Positions 7,770 through 15,680 of a DNA stretch of 42,350 nucleotides are shown in pieces. The translations under genes and the position numbers were made by a program. Under the pieces are notes generated by a model, which worked only from the letters and a program-made list of their open reading frames with translations, had not been told where the DNA came from and made no database searches. This DNA comes from Vitreoscilla sp. (GTDB taxonomy: Bacteria > Pseudomonadota > Gammaproteobacteria > Burkholderiales > Burkholderiaceae_C), in contig JADMKA010000157.1 of assembly GCA_018780145.1 (NCBI GenBank), forward strand, positions 1 to 42,350. The letters run 5' to 3'. Every line of letters starts with the position of its first letter. Within the stretch, counting starts at the first letter, position 1.

Positions 7770-8801
7770 ATGACCTTCACCGTCACCCTCCAGCCCTCCA
7801 ACCGCAGCTTCGACGTCGCCCGCGACGAGCCCATCCTCACGGCCGCCATCCGCGGTGGCATCGGCCTGCCCTATGGCTGCCGCGACGGTGCCTGCGGCAG
7901 CTGCAAGAGCCGCCTGCTGGAAGGCCGGGTGATCCATGGTGCACACCAGCAGAAGGCCTTGTCCGAGGCCGAGGAGGCCGCGGGCCTGATCCTGCCCTGC
8001 TGCGCCACGCCGCAGACCGATTGCGTGGTGGAGGCACGCGCGGTGCCAGGTGCCGGCGAGAACCCGATCCTGAAGATGCCCGGGCGCATTCTTTCCATCG
8101 AGCGGCCGGCGGCGGATGTCGCGGTCGTGCGGGTCCAGTTGCCCGCCAACCAGAGCTTCAAGTACCGCGCCGGGCAGTACGTGGAGTTCATCCTGCGCGA
8201 TGGCGCGCGCCGCAGCTACTCGATGGCCAATGCGCCGCACAACCTGGGCACGCCGCCCGCCATCGAGCTGCACATCCGCCACATGCCCGGTGGCAAGTTC
8301 ACCGACCATGTCTTCGGCGCGATGAAGGAGAAGGACATCGTCCGCATGGAGGGCCCGTTCGGCAGCTTCTTCCTGCGCGAGGACACCGACAAGCCGATGG
8401 TGCTGCTGGCGTCAGGCACCGGCTTCGCACCGGTCAAGGCGCTGATCGAGCGGCTGGAGGAAGCCGGCAGCACACGGCCGGCGGTGCTGTACTGGGGCTG
8501 CCGCAGCCGGGCAGATCTGTACCTGCACGCCTGGGCCGAAGCGGCCGCCGCGCGACTGCCCCATCTGCGCTACGTGCCGGTGCTCTCCGATGCCAAGCCG
8601 GAAGACGACTGGGCCGGCCGCACCGGCTTCGTCCACCAGGCGGTGATGGCCGACCTGCCGGATCTCTCCGGCCACCAGGTGTACGCCTGCGGCGTGCCGG
8701 TGATGGTGGAGTCGGCGCACCGCGATTTCGTGGCGCAGTGCGGCCTGCCGGACGACGAGTTCTATGCCGACAGCTTCACCTCCGAAGCCGACAAGCACTG
8801 A
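7770..8801 (+). CDS. [2Fe-2S]/FAD oxidoreductase, CDP-6-deoxy-glucoseen reductase-like
   Basis: A 343-residue electron-transfer protein with an N-terminal plant-type [2Fe-2S] ferredoxin domain and a ferredoxin-reductase module. Cluster ligands are Cys37, Cys42 and Cys45 plus Cys77 or Cys78 (LPCCATP). FAD is bound by RRSYSMAN, and the NAD(P)H site has GTGFAP and YWGCRS. Database names for this architecture are usually CDP-6-deoxy-delta-3,4-glucoseen reductase (AscD/RfbI), but no deoxysugar genes lie nearby, so a more general reductase role is as likely. I chose the ATG at 7770 because it starts directly at the ferredoxin fold. The 43-residue cysteine protein ends one base away on the opposite strand. 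Confidence 0.9.
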   Translation: MTFTVTLQPSNRSFDVARDEPILTAAIRGGIGLPYGCRDGACGSCKSRLLEGRVIHGAHQQKALSEAEEAAGLILPCCATPQTDCVVEARAVPGAGENPILKMPGRILSIERPAADVAVVRVQLPANQSFKYRAGQYVEFILRDGARRSYSMANAPHNLGTPPAIELHIRHMPGGKFTDHVFGAMKEKDIVRMEGPFGSFFLREDTDKPMVLLASGTGFAPVKALIERLEEAGSTRPAVLYWGCRSRADLYLHAWAEAAAARLPHLRYVPVLSDAKPEDDWAGRTGFVHQAVMADLPDLSGHQVYACGVPVMVESAHRDFVAQCGLPDDEFYADSFTSEADKH

Positions 8802-8802
8802 C

Positions 8803-8934
8803 TCATTTCTTGGCCGGTGGCGGCGGGGCCGCGCCGGGCTTGGGCTGGTCGCCCAGCACGGTCTTCAACGGGCAGATCGAGAACGCCGGGCACTTCTGGC
8901 AGCCGGCCACGATGGCGATCGGGCACACGGTCAT
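8803..8934 (-). CDS. Small four-cysteine protein (43 aa), function unknown
   Basis: A 43-residue protein read from an ATG at 8934 with GGAGA about 6 bases upstream. It begins MTVCPIAIVAGCQKCP and has cysteines at 4, 12, 15 and 21 (C-x7-C-x2-C-x5-C, three of the four followed by Pro), then a low-complexity Pro/Ala tail ending PAKK. This ligand spacing could hold zinc or an iron-sulfur cluster, which is inference. No signal peptide is present. I recall similar short Cys-Pro proteins in other Burkholderiales but know no function for them. The gene is convergent with the [2Fe-2S] reductase (one base between the stop codons), and a LysR gene ends 71 bases before its start. The case rests on the Cys pattern plus the ribosome binding site. 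Confidence 0.72.
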   Translation of the reverse strand: MTVCPIAIVAGCQKCPAFSICPLKTVLGDQPKPGAAPPPPAKK

Positions 8935-9005
8935 TTCGCGTCTCCTGGCCCCGGCGGGGCACGCCAGGCAGTGAACCACAGAGCCGGGCCGGACGCCCCT
9001 GCGGT

Positions 9006-9926
9006 TTACGCCAGCCCCACCTCGGCCCGGTAGCGCGCCGCCTCGGCCCCCAGCCAGTCGGCGAAAGCCATCAGCGCTGGCGACGCGGCCTTGTGCTCCG
9101 GGTAGAGCAGGTAGTAGCGCCGGTCGCTCAGAAAGGCGTGCTGCAGCACCTGCACCAGCCGGCCGCTGGCCAGCTCGTTGTCCACCAGCATGCGCGGCAC
9201 CAGCGCCACGCCCAGGCCCTGCGCGGCCGCCTCGCTGAGCATCGAGAACAGCTCCATGCGCGCACCCGCCATGTCGTGCTCGACCTGCACGCCCAGCGAC
9301 TCGAACCAGTGCCGCCAGGCGTACGGCCGGGTGCTGGCCTGCAGCAGTGGCAGCGCGGCCAGGGCCTCAGGGGTCCAGTCGACGCGGCCCTTCAGCAACG
9401 CCGGGCTGGCCACCGGGATCATCGGCTCGGGCATCAGCAGCCGGCCCTCGGTGCCTGGCCACAGGCCATCGCCGGCGTGCAGGGCCGCGTCGAGTGCCGT
9501 CTCGGCGAACAGGAACGGCCGCGTGCGCGGTGTGAAATGCACCGTGATGCCGGGGTGCAAGGCCTGGAAGCGCGCCAGGCGCGGCAACAGCCACTGGGTG
9601 GCAAAGGTCGGCACCACCGCCAGTTCGAGCGAACCGCCCTGACCGCCCTGCCCGGCCTGGGCCATCAGGTCCAGCGTGTCGCGCTCGACCTCGTCCAGCC
9701 GGGCCGCCACGCTGCGGCTGTAGCGCTGGCCGGCCTCGGTGAGGCCCACGCCGCGCTGGCTGCGGCGGAACAGCGCCACGCCCAGGAAGGCCTCCAGTGA
9801 CGCGATCTGGCGGCACACCGCACTCTGCGTCACCGACAGCTCGGCAGCCGCCTTGGTGAAGCTCTGGTGGCGCGCGGCGGCCTCGAAGGCGGCCAGTGCG
9901 GCGGTGGACGGAAGCTTGCGGCGCAT
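9006..9926 (-). CDS. LysR-type transcriptional regulator of the glutaryl-CoA genes (GcdR-like)
   Basis: A 306-residue LysR-family regulator. The winged helix-turn-helix is at residues 1-60, starting MRRKLPSTAALAAFEAAA, with SFTKAAAELSVTQSAV as the HTH core, the GcvA-like subgroup pattern. A periplasmic-binding-protein-like effector domain fills about 90-300. It diverges from gcdH; in Pseudomonas the regulator in this position is called GcdR and responds to glutarate, so an activator role here is inferred from context. Its start at 9926 is only 17 bases from the 16-bp palindrome at 9944-9959, which therefore lies over its own promoter, as expected for autorepression. No clear ribosome binding site is seen. 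A longer upstream reading would run into gcdH and was rejected. Confidence 0.88.
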   Translation of the reverse strand: MRRKLPSTAALAAFEAAARHQSFTKAAAELSVTQSAVCRQIASLEAFLGVALFRRSQRGVGLTEAGQRYSRSVAARLDEVERDTLDLMAQAGQGGQGGSLELAVVPTFATQWLLPRLARFQALHPGITVHFTPRTRPFLFAETALDAALHAGDGLWPGTEGRLLMPEPMIPVASPALLKGRVDWTPEALAALPLLQASTRPYAWRHWFESLGVQVEHDMAGARMELFSMLSEAAAQGLGVALVPRMLVDNELASGRLVQVLQHAFLSDRRYYLLYPEHKAASPALMAFADWLGAEAARYRAEVGLA

Positions 9927-9943
9927 GCTCGGAGTTCTAAAGA

Positions 9944-9959
9944 CGCACAAATGAGTGCG
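9944..9959. promoter_or_regulatory. Palindromic operator candidate between the LysR gene and gcdH
   Basis: CGCAC-AAATGA-GTGCG is a perfect inverted repeat with 5-base arms and a 6-base spacer. Its centre lies about 53 bases before the predicted gcdH transcript start, the usual position of a LysR recognition site. It also falls within the likely promoter of the regulator gene. The T-N11-A core of a textbook LysR box is not exact. Confidence 0.45.
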
Positions 9960-9969
9960 AAAAATGCGT

Positions 9970-9998
9970 TTGAAACCCGGTACTGACGATTCTATGAT
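9970..9998 (+). promoter_or_regulatory. Sigma-70 promoter for gcdH
   Basis: TTGAAA (9970-9975) and TATGAT (9993-9998) are separated by exactly 17 bases, close to full consensus at both boxes and in an AT-rich patch of a GC-rich region. The predicted start near 10005 gives a leader of about 25 bases containing the GAGGA box of gcdH. Confidence 0.7.
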
Positions 9999-10029
9999 TC
10001 CGGGCTGGAACAACTGAGGACATTGCACC

Positions 10030-11208
10030 ATGGCTTCTCGCGCCGCTTTCCACTGGGACGACCCCCTGCTTCTGGACCAGCAACTGACCGACGACGAGCG
10101 CCAGGTGCGTGACGCCGCCCATGCGTACAGCCAGGACCGCCTGGCCCCGCGCGTGCTGGAGGCCTTCCGCCACGAGAAGACCGACGCCGGCATCTTCCGC
10201 GAGATGGGCGAGCTGGGCCTGCTGGGCCCGACGATCCCCGAGCAGTACGGCGGCGCCGGCATGAACTACGTCTGCTACGGCCTGGTGGCGCGCGAGGTCG
10301 AGCGGGTGGATTCCGGCTACCGCTCGATGATGAGCGTGCAGTCCTCGCTGGTGATGGTGCCGATCCACGAGTTCGGCAACCAGGCCACCAAGCAGAAGTA
10401 CCTGCCCAAGCTCGCCACCGGCGAATGGATCGGCTGCTTCGGCCTGACCGAACCGAACCACGGCTCCGACCCCGGCTCGATGGTCACCCGCGCCCGCAAG
10501 GTCGACGGCGGCTACAGCCTGACCGGCTCGAAGATGTGGATCACCAACAGCCCGATCGCCGACGTCTTCGTCGTCTGGGCCAAGGACGACGAAGGTCAGA
10601 TCCGCGGCTTCGTGCTGGAAAAGGGCTGGAAGGGCCTCAGCGCCCCGGCCATCCACGGCAAGGTGGGCTTGCGCGCGTCGATCACCGGCGAGATCGTGAT
10701 GGACGAGGTCTTCTGCCCGGAGGAGAACGCCTTCCCCGAGGTGCGTGGCCTGAAGGGCCCCTTCACCTGCCTGAACAGCGCCCGCTATGGCATCGCCTGG
10801 GGCGCGCTGGGTGCGGCCGAGTTCTGCTGGCACATGGCGCGCCAATACACGCTGGATCGCAAGCAGTTCGGCAAGCCGCTGGCCGCCAACCAGCTGGTGC
10901 AGAAGAAGCTGGCCGACATGCAGACCGAGATCACGATGGCCCTGCAGGGCTGCCTGCGCCTGGGCCGCATGAAGGACGAGGGCACGGCTGCCGTCGAGAT
11001 CACCTCGATCATGAAGCGCAACAGCTGCGGCAAGAGCCTGGACATCGCCCGCACGGCGCGCGACATGCTGGGCGGCAACGGCATCTCGGACGAGTTCGGC
11101 GTGGCCCGCCACCTGGTCAACCTGGAAGTCGTGAACACCTACGAAGGCACGCACGACGTGCACGCGCTGATCCTCGGCCGCGCCATGACCGGCATCGCGG
11201 CATTCTGA
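10030..11208 (+). CDS. gcdH: Glutaryl-CoA dehydrogenase
   Basis: A 392-residue acyl-CoA dehydrogenase that oxidises and decarboxylates glutaryl-CoA to crotonyl-CoA in lysine, tryptophan and glutarate breakdown. The family signatures are clear: [15 protein letters not shown] near the flavin, [14 protein letters not shown] with the substrate-binding Arg, [11 protein letters not shown], and the catalytic base Glu372 in [17 protein letters not shown]. The length matches GCDH rather than generic acyl-CoA dehydrogenases. It has its own promoter (9970-9998) and a GAGGA ribosome binding site. The CoA-transferase gene begins two bases after its stop, so the two are one transcript under the divergent LysR regulator. 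Confidence 0.96.
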   Translation: MASRAAFHWDDPLLLDQQLTDDERQVRDAAHAYSQDRLAPRVLEAFRHEKTDAGIFREMGELGLLGPTIPEQYGGAGMNYVCYGLVAREVERVDSGYRSMMSVQSSLVMVPIHEFGNQATKQKYLPKLATGEWIGCFGLTEPNHGSDPGSMVTRARKVDGGYSLTGSKMWITNSPIADVFVVWAKDDEGQIRGFVLEKGWKGLSAPAIHGKVGLRASITGEIVMDEVFCPEENAFPEVRGLKGPFTCLNSARYGIAWGALGAAEFCWHMARQYTLDRKQFGKPLAANQLVQKKLADMQTEITMALQGCLRLGRMKDEGTAAVEITSIMKRNSCGKSLDIARTARDMLGGNGISDEFGVARHLVNLEVVNTYEGTHDVHALILGRAMTGIAAF

Positions 11209-11210
11209 CC

Positions 11211-12413
11211 GTGGCCACCGGAGCGTTGCAGGGGCTGAAGGTCCTCGACCTGTCACGGGTGCTGGCGGGTCCCTGGGCCGGCCAGTTGCTGGGTGACCTG
11301 GGCGCGGACGTGGTCAAGGTCGAACGCCCCGGCCCGGGCGACGACACCCGCACCTGGGGGCCACCCTGGGTGAAGGACGAGACCGGCGCCGACAGCCGCC
11401 AGGCGGCCTACTTTCAATGCGCCAACCGCAACAAGCGGTCGGTGGCCATCGACATTGCCACGCCCGAGGGCCAGGCCCAGGTGCGTGCGCTGGCGGCCCG
11501 GGCCGACGTGGTGCTGGAGAACTTCAAGGTCGGTGGCCTGGCGGGCTATGGGCTGGACTACGCGAGCCTGGCAGCCGTCAACCCGAAGCTCGTCTACTGC
11601 TCGATCACCGGCTTCGGCCAGACCGGGCCCTACGCGCCACGCGCCGGCTACGATTTCCTGATCCAGGGCATGGGCGGCCTGATGAGCCTCACCGGCCGGT
11701 CGGACGCCGAGGAGGGCGCCGGGCCGCAGAAGGTGGGCGTGGCGCTGGTGGACGTGATGACCGGCCTGTATGCCACCATCGCCGTGCTGGCCGCCCTGAG
11801 CCACCGCGACCGCACCGGCGAGGGCCAGCACATCGACCTGGCCCTGCTCGACGTGCAGGTGGCCACGCTGGCCAACCAGGCCTCGAACTACCTCACCAGC
11901 GGCGTGGCCCCCAGGCGCATGGGCAACGCGCATCCGAACATCGTGCCCTACCAGGACTTCCCCACCGCCGACGGCGACATGATCCTGGCGATCGGCAACG
12001 ACGGCCAGTTCGCACGCTTCTGCAGCGCGGCGGGCCACGCGGAGTGGGCAACGGACGAGCGCTTCGCCACCAACCCGGCTCGCGTCGCCAACCGCACCGT
12101 GCTGATCCCGCTGCTGCGCCAGGCCACGGTGATGAAGACCACCACCGAGTGGATCACCACGCTGGAATCCCTGGCCGTGCCCTGCGGCCCGATCAACCGA
12201 CTGCCCGAGGTGTTCGACGACCCGCAGGTGATCGCCCGCGGACTGCGCATCGACGTGCCCCACCCGGCTTTCGGCAGCGTACCGCTGGTGGCCTGCCCGA
12301 TCCGCCTGGCCGCAACGCCGGTGCAGTACCGCCGCGCGCCGCCCACCCTGGGCGAGCACACCGCCGAGGTGCTGTCCGAGTGGCTGGCGCCTGACCACCT
12401 GTTACCGACGTAA
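11211..12413 (+). CDS. Class III (CaiB/BaiF) CoA-transferase, likely glutarate CoA-transferase
   Basis: A 400-residue class III CoA-transferase. The N-terminus LKVLDLSRVLAGPWAGQLLGDLGADVVKVE is the family hallmark (seen here in parts across residues 9-40). Asp181 in LVDVMTG is the expected residue that carries the acyl-CoA intermediate, and HRDRTGEGQHIDLALLD follows. It starts at GTG 11211, two bases after gcdH, and no better in-frame ATG is present. Context suggests it activates glutarate to glutaryl-CoA for GcdH, as the corresponding gene (GcdG) is thought to do in Pseudomonas. That substrate is inference; other dicarboxylates remain possible. Confidence 0.92.
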   Translation: MATGALQGLKVLDLSRVLAGPWAGQLLGDLGADVVKVERPGPGDDTRTWGPPWVKDETGADSRQAAYFQCANRNKRSVAIDIATPEGQAQVRALAARADVVLENFKVGGLAGYGLDYASLAAVNPKLVYCSITGFGQTGPYAPRAGYDFLIQGMGGLMSLTGRSDAEEGAGPQKVGVALVDVMTGLYATIAVLAALSHRDRTGEGQHIDLALLDVQVATLANQASNYLTSGVAPRRMGNAHPNIVPYQDFPTADGDMILAIGNDGQFARFCSAAGHAEWATDERFATNPARVANRTVLIPLLRQATVMKTTTEWITTLESLAVPCGPINRLPEVFDDPQVIARGLRIDVPHPAFGSVPLVACPIRLAATPVQYRRAPPTLGEHTAEVLSEWLAPDHLLPT

Positions 12414-12430
12414 AGAAGTGACCTGCGGCA

Positions 12431-12459
12431 TTGCCGAGGGCCCACGGTGATCGCAGAAT
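12431..12459 (+). promoter_or_regulatory. Candidate promoter of the first sulfatase gene
   Basis: TTGCCG (12431-12436) and CAGAAT (12454-12459) are 17 bases apart, each matching four of six consensus bases. The -10 box ends 42 bases before the sulfatase ATG. Confidence 0.4.
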
Positions 12460-12501
12460 CCGGCCGACACACCCGAACCCCCTGTGTTCGGCGGAGGCGT
12501 G

Positions 12502-14016
12502 ATGGTCCACTCGGTGCACGGCAAGGCGTTGGCATGGCTGTTGATGTTGAGCGCCTGCGGCGGAGGCGGCGCACCGCAGAACCTGCCTGACAAACCGCCC
12601 AACATCGTGTTCATATTGGCCGACGACCTGGACGTCACCTCCGCCGCGCAGATGGTGCAGGTGAAAGCGCTGGTCACCCAGGCCGGCGCCCAGTTCCGGC
12701 AGCATCGCGTGAGCCTGTCTCTGTGCTGCCCGTCGCGCGTCACCGGGCTGCGGGGCCAGTTCGCGCACAACACCGGCATCTTCAAGAACGGCGCCCCGGA
12801 CGGCGGCTTCCAGGCCACCTATTCCACCGGGCTGGAGAACTCCACCGCGGCCACCTGGCTGCGCGGCGCGGGCTACCGCACGGCCATGTTCGGCAAGTAC
12901 CTCAACGGGTACCCGGACACCGCCCCGTCCGCCACCTACATCCCGCCGGGCTGGGACGAGTGGATCAGCCCGAACGGCGGCACGCCCTACAAGGGCTTCA
13001 ACTACACGATGAACGAGAACGGCAGCACGGTGGCCTATGGCGACACCGCGCCGGCCTACATCACCGACGTGATCTCTGCCCGCACCACCGCTTTCATCCG
13101 GCGCGCCGTGGCCGATCACCCCAGCCAGCCGTTCTTCGCCTACGTTGCACCCTATGCGCCGCACTCGCCCGCCACGCCGGCGCCGCGCCACGCGAACACC
13201 TACCCGGGCGCACAGGCGCCGCGCACGGCATCGTTCGACGAGGCCGATGTCAGCGACAAGCCGAGCTGGGTGGCGGCGCTGCCGCGCCTCACGGCCACGC
13301 AGATCGACGACATCGACGCGCTGCACCGCAAGCGCCTGCAATCGCTGCTGGCGGTGGACGAGATGGTCAAGGCCATCGTCGACACCTTGCGCGACACCGG
13401 GCAACTGGAGAACACCTACCTCTTCTTCGCCTCCGACAACGGCTACCACGAAGGCCAGCACCGTTTCGAATCCGGCAAGAACACCGGCTACGAGGAGGAC
13501 CTGATGGTGCCGCTGTCGGTCCGGGGCCCCGGCGTGCCCGCCGGGCTGGTCATCGACCGTTTCACCGCCAACGTGGATTACGCGCCCACCTTCGCCGAGA
13601 TCGCCCGCATCGGCACGCCCAGCTGGGTCGATGGGCGATCGCTGCTCGGGCTGATGCAGGGCCAGTCGCCTGCCAGTTGGCGGCAGGTTCTGCTGCTGGA
13701 GCACAAGTCCGACATCGACGACGGCCTGCTGCGACGCGACGGCACCTGGGAGCCCGCCGATCCGTTCGACCTGAACAGTGGCACCGGTGACGCCATCACC
13801 GGCTTCTCGGGTTTGCGCACTGCGGATGGATACACCTACATCGAGTACGAGAACGGCGAGCGCGAGCTGTACGACAACCGCACTGACGCGGCACAACTGC
13901 GCAATGCCTACGCCACGGCGCCACCCGCGCTGCAAGCCCGGCTGACGGCCTGGCTGGCCAGCTTGAAGTCCGCTGCAGGCAGCGGCCTGCGCCAGGCCGA
14001 GCTGGCGGCCCCATGA
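12502..14016 (+). CDS. Sulfatase, lipoprotein form (GlcNAc-6-sulfatase/SULF-like), copy 1
   Basis: A 504-residue type I sulfatase. A short signal with lipobox LSAC places the mature N-terminus at Cys19, followed by a Gly-rich linker, so it is probably membrane-anchored. The metal-binding start PNIVFILADDLD comes at 33-44. The formylglycine motif is C75-C-P-S-R, with Cys75 as the residue to be oxidised; a separate maturation enzyme is needed and none is in this window. GKYLNGYP, YIPPGWDEW and FFASDNGYHEGQHR resemble the GlcNAc-6-sulfatase/SULF branch. GGAGG lies 4 bases before the ATG at 12502. It is a clear paralogue of the next gene, ending in almost the same tail. The natural sulfated substrate is unknown. 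Confidence 0.92.
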   Translation: MVHSVHGKALAWLLMLSACGGGGAPQNLPDKPPNIVFILADDLDVTSAAQMVQVKALVTQAGAQFRQHRVSLSLCCPSRVTGLRGQFAHNTGIFKNGAPDGGFQATYSTGLENSTAATWLRGAGYRTAMFGKYLNGYPDTAPSATYIPPGWDEWISPNGGTPYKGFNYTMNENGSTVAYGDTAPAYITDVISARTTAFIRRAVADHPSQPFFAYVAPYAPHSPATPAPRHANTYPGAQAPRTASFDEADVSDKPSWVAALPRLTATQIDDIDALHRKRLQSLLAVDEMVKAIVDTLRDTGQLENTYLFFASDNGYHEGQHRFESGKNTGYEEDLMVPLSVRGPGVPAGLVIDRFTANVDYAPTFAEIARIGTPSWVDGRSLLGLMQGQSPASWRQVLLLEHKSDIDDGLLRRDGTWEPADPFDLNSGTGDAITGFSGLRTADGYTYIEYENGERELYDNRTDAAQLRNAYATAPPALQARLTAWLASLKSAAGSGLRQAELAAP

Positions 14017-14084
14017 CAGGCTCATGACGGCGTCGCCGTCCACCGACAGCACTGGCCCCAGGCGGTAACCGGGCGTCACAACGC

Positions 14085-14113
14085 TTGGCAGCGTCGCTGC
14101 CGTCGGCAAGAAT
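14085..14113 (+). promoter_or_regulatory. Candidate promoter of the second sulfatase gene, with palindromic spacer
   Basis: TTGGCA (14085-14090) and AAGAAT (14108-14113) are 17 bases apart. A perfect inverted repeat GGCAGC-GTC-GCTGCC (14087-14101) overlaps the -35 box and spacer and could be a repressor site, or the stem of a weak terminator for the upstream gene. The -10 box ends 52 bases before the ATG. Confidence 0.42.
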
Positions 14114-14165
14114 TTCTGATCGCCCATTGAAGTGGCGGTCAACAGCCAAATCACGAGGGAGTTTC

Positions 14166-15662
14166 ATGCACCACCGCTTTCGCCGCGGCCTGTGGGCCGC
14201 TGTGCTTGGCCTGGCTTTGTCCGCGCCCGCCCTGGCCAAGGCGCCGAACATCGTCTTCATCCTGACCGACGACCTGGACACGGCCGCCGCCGCGCAGATG
14301 ACCCAGGTCCGCTCGCTGATCACCAACCCGGGCACCAACTTCCGCCGCCACTACGTGAGCCTGTCGCTGTGCTGCCCGTCGCGCGTGACCGGGCTGCGTG
14401 GTCAGTTCGCGCACAACACCACCATCTTCACCAACGGCCTGCCCGACGGAGGCTTCGAGACCACCTACGCGCTCGGCCTGGAGGCCTCCACCGCAGCCAC
14501 CTGGCTGAAGAACAGCGGCTACCGCACGGCGCTGTTCGGCAAGTACCTGAACGGCTACCCGGAAACGGCCCCCTCGGCCACCTACATCCCCCCGGGCTGG
14601 ACCGAGTGGGTCAGCCCCAACGGCGGCACGCCGTACAAGGGCTTCGACTACTCGATGAACCAGAACGGGGCCACGGTGAACTACGGCGTCGCCGAGAGCG
14701 ACTACATCACCGACGTGCTGTCCGCCAAGGCCACCGACTTCATCCGCCGCTCGGTGGACCAGTTCCCCAGCCAGCCCTTCTTCGCCTACATCGCCCCCTA
14801 TGCGCCGCATTCGCCGGCCACCCCGGCGCCACGGCACGAGAAGTCGTTCAAGGGCCTCCAGGCGCCACGCACCTCGTCGTTCAACGAGAGTGACGTGAGC
14901 GACAAGCCCAGCTGGGTGCGCGCCCTGCCGCCACTGAACTCGACCCAGATCAAGGACATCGACAAGCTCTACCGCAGCCGGCGGCAATCGCTGCTGGCGG
15001 TGGACGAGATGGTGAAGGCCGTCGTCGACACCCTGCAGGCCAAGGGCCAGCTGGGCAACACCTACATCTTCTTCGCCTCGGACAACGGCTTCCACCAGGG
15101 CCAGCACCGCCTGGAGTCGGGCAAGAACACCGGCTTCGAAGAGGACCTGATCGTGCCGCTGATGGTGCGCGGGCCCGGCGTGCCGTCCGGCCGCAACATC
15201 GACCATCTGACCGCCAATGTCGACTATGCCGCCACCTTTGCCGAGATCGCCGGCGTGGCCACGCCCAGCTTCGTCGACGGCCGGTCGCTGATGCCCTTCC
15301 TGCGGGGCCAGGTCCCCAGCAGCTGGCGCCAGGCCCTGCTGCTGGAGCACAAGGCCGGCACCTCACCCCAGGCCTTCGAAGAGAACGGGCTGCGCGAGCC
15401 GCCCGACCCGTTCGACCGCATCCGCCCGGCGGGGCCGAGCATCGACGGCTTTCTTGGCCTGCGCCTCGCCGACGGCACCACCTACCTCGAGTACGACACC
15501 GGCGAGAAGGAGCTCTACAACAACGGCAGCGACTCCGCGCAACTTCGCAACAGCTACAACTCCGCCTCGTCGTTCACGAAGTCTCGGCTGGCGTCGTGGC
15601 TGGGCGCGCTGAAGAGCGCCGCTGGCAGCACCCTGCGCCAGGCCGAACTCGCGGCGCCCTGA
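14166..15662 (+). CDS. Sulfatase, secreted form (GlcNAc-6-sulfatase/SULF-like), copy 2
   Basis: A 498-residue paralogue of the preceding sulfatase. Here the export signal is a classical one (residues 1-24, APALA before KAPN) with no lipobox, so the protein should be released to the periplasm or outside. PNIVFILTDDLD, the formylglycine motif C69-C-P-S-R, GKYLNGYP, YIPPGWTEW and FFASDNGFHQGQHR all match copy 1. The last residues of both copies are SAAGS, one variable residue, then LRQAELAAP. The ATG at 14166 has GAGGGAG just upstream and follows a 149-base gap that holds its own promoter candidate. The two copies therefore differ mainly in localisation and perhaps in fine specificity. Confidence 0.92.
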   Translation: MHHRFRRGLWAAVLGLALSAPALAKAPNIVFILTDDLDTAAAAQMTQVRSLITNPGTNFRRHYVSLSLCCPSRVTGLRGQFAHNTTIFTNGLPDGGFETTYALGLEASTAATWLKNSGYRTALFGKYLNGYPETAPSATYIPPGWTEWVSPNGGTPYKGFDYSMNQNGATVNYGVAESDYITDVLSAKATDFIRRSVDQFPSQPFFAYIAPYAPHSPATPAPRHEKSFKGLQAPRTSSFNESDVSDKPSWVRALPPLNSTQIKDIDKLYRSRRQSLLAVDEMVKAVVDTLQAKGQLGNTYIFFASDNGFHQGQHRLESGKNTGFEEDLIVPLMVRGPGVPSGRNIDHLTANVDYAATFAEIAGVATPSFVDGRSLMPFLRGQVPSSWRQALLLEHKAGTSPQAFEENGLREPPDPFDRIRPAGPSIDGFLGLRLADGTTYLEYDTGEKELYNNGSDSAQLRNSYNSASSFTKSRLASWLGALKSAAGSTLRQAELAAP

Positions 15663-15680
15663 CCGCTGTCAGGGCCGCAA

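Noticed and set aside
9927-10262. N-terminal extension of the LysR protein across the gcdH promoter
   Set aside because: The winged HTH begins exactly at ATG 9926; the extension would cover gcdH coding sequence on the other strand.
12484-12501. GTG start six codons upstream for the first sulfatase
   Set aside because: The ATG at 12502 has GGAGG directly before it and gives a compact lipoprotein signal.
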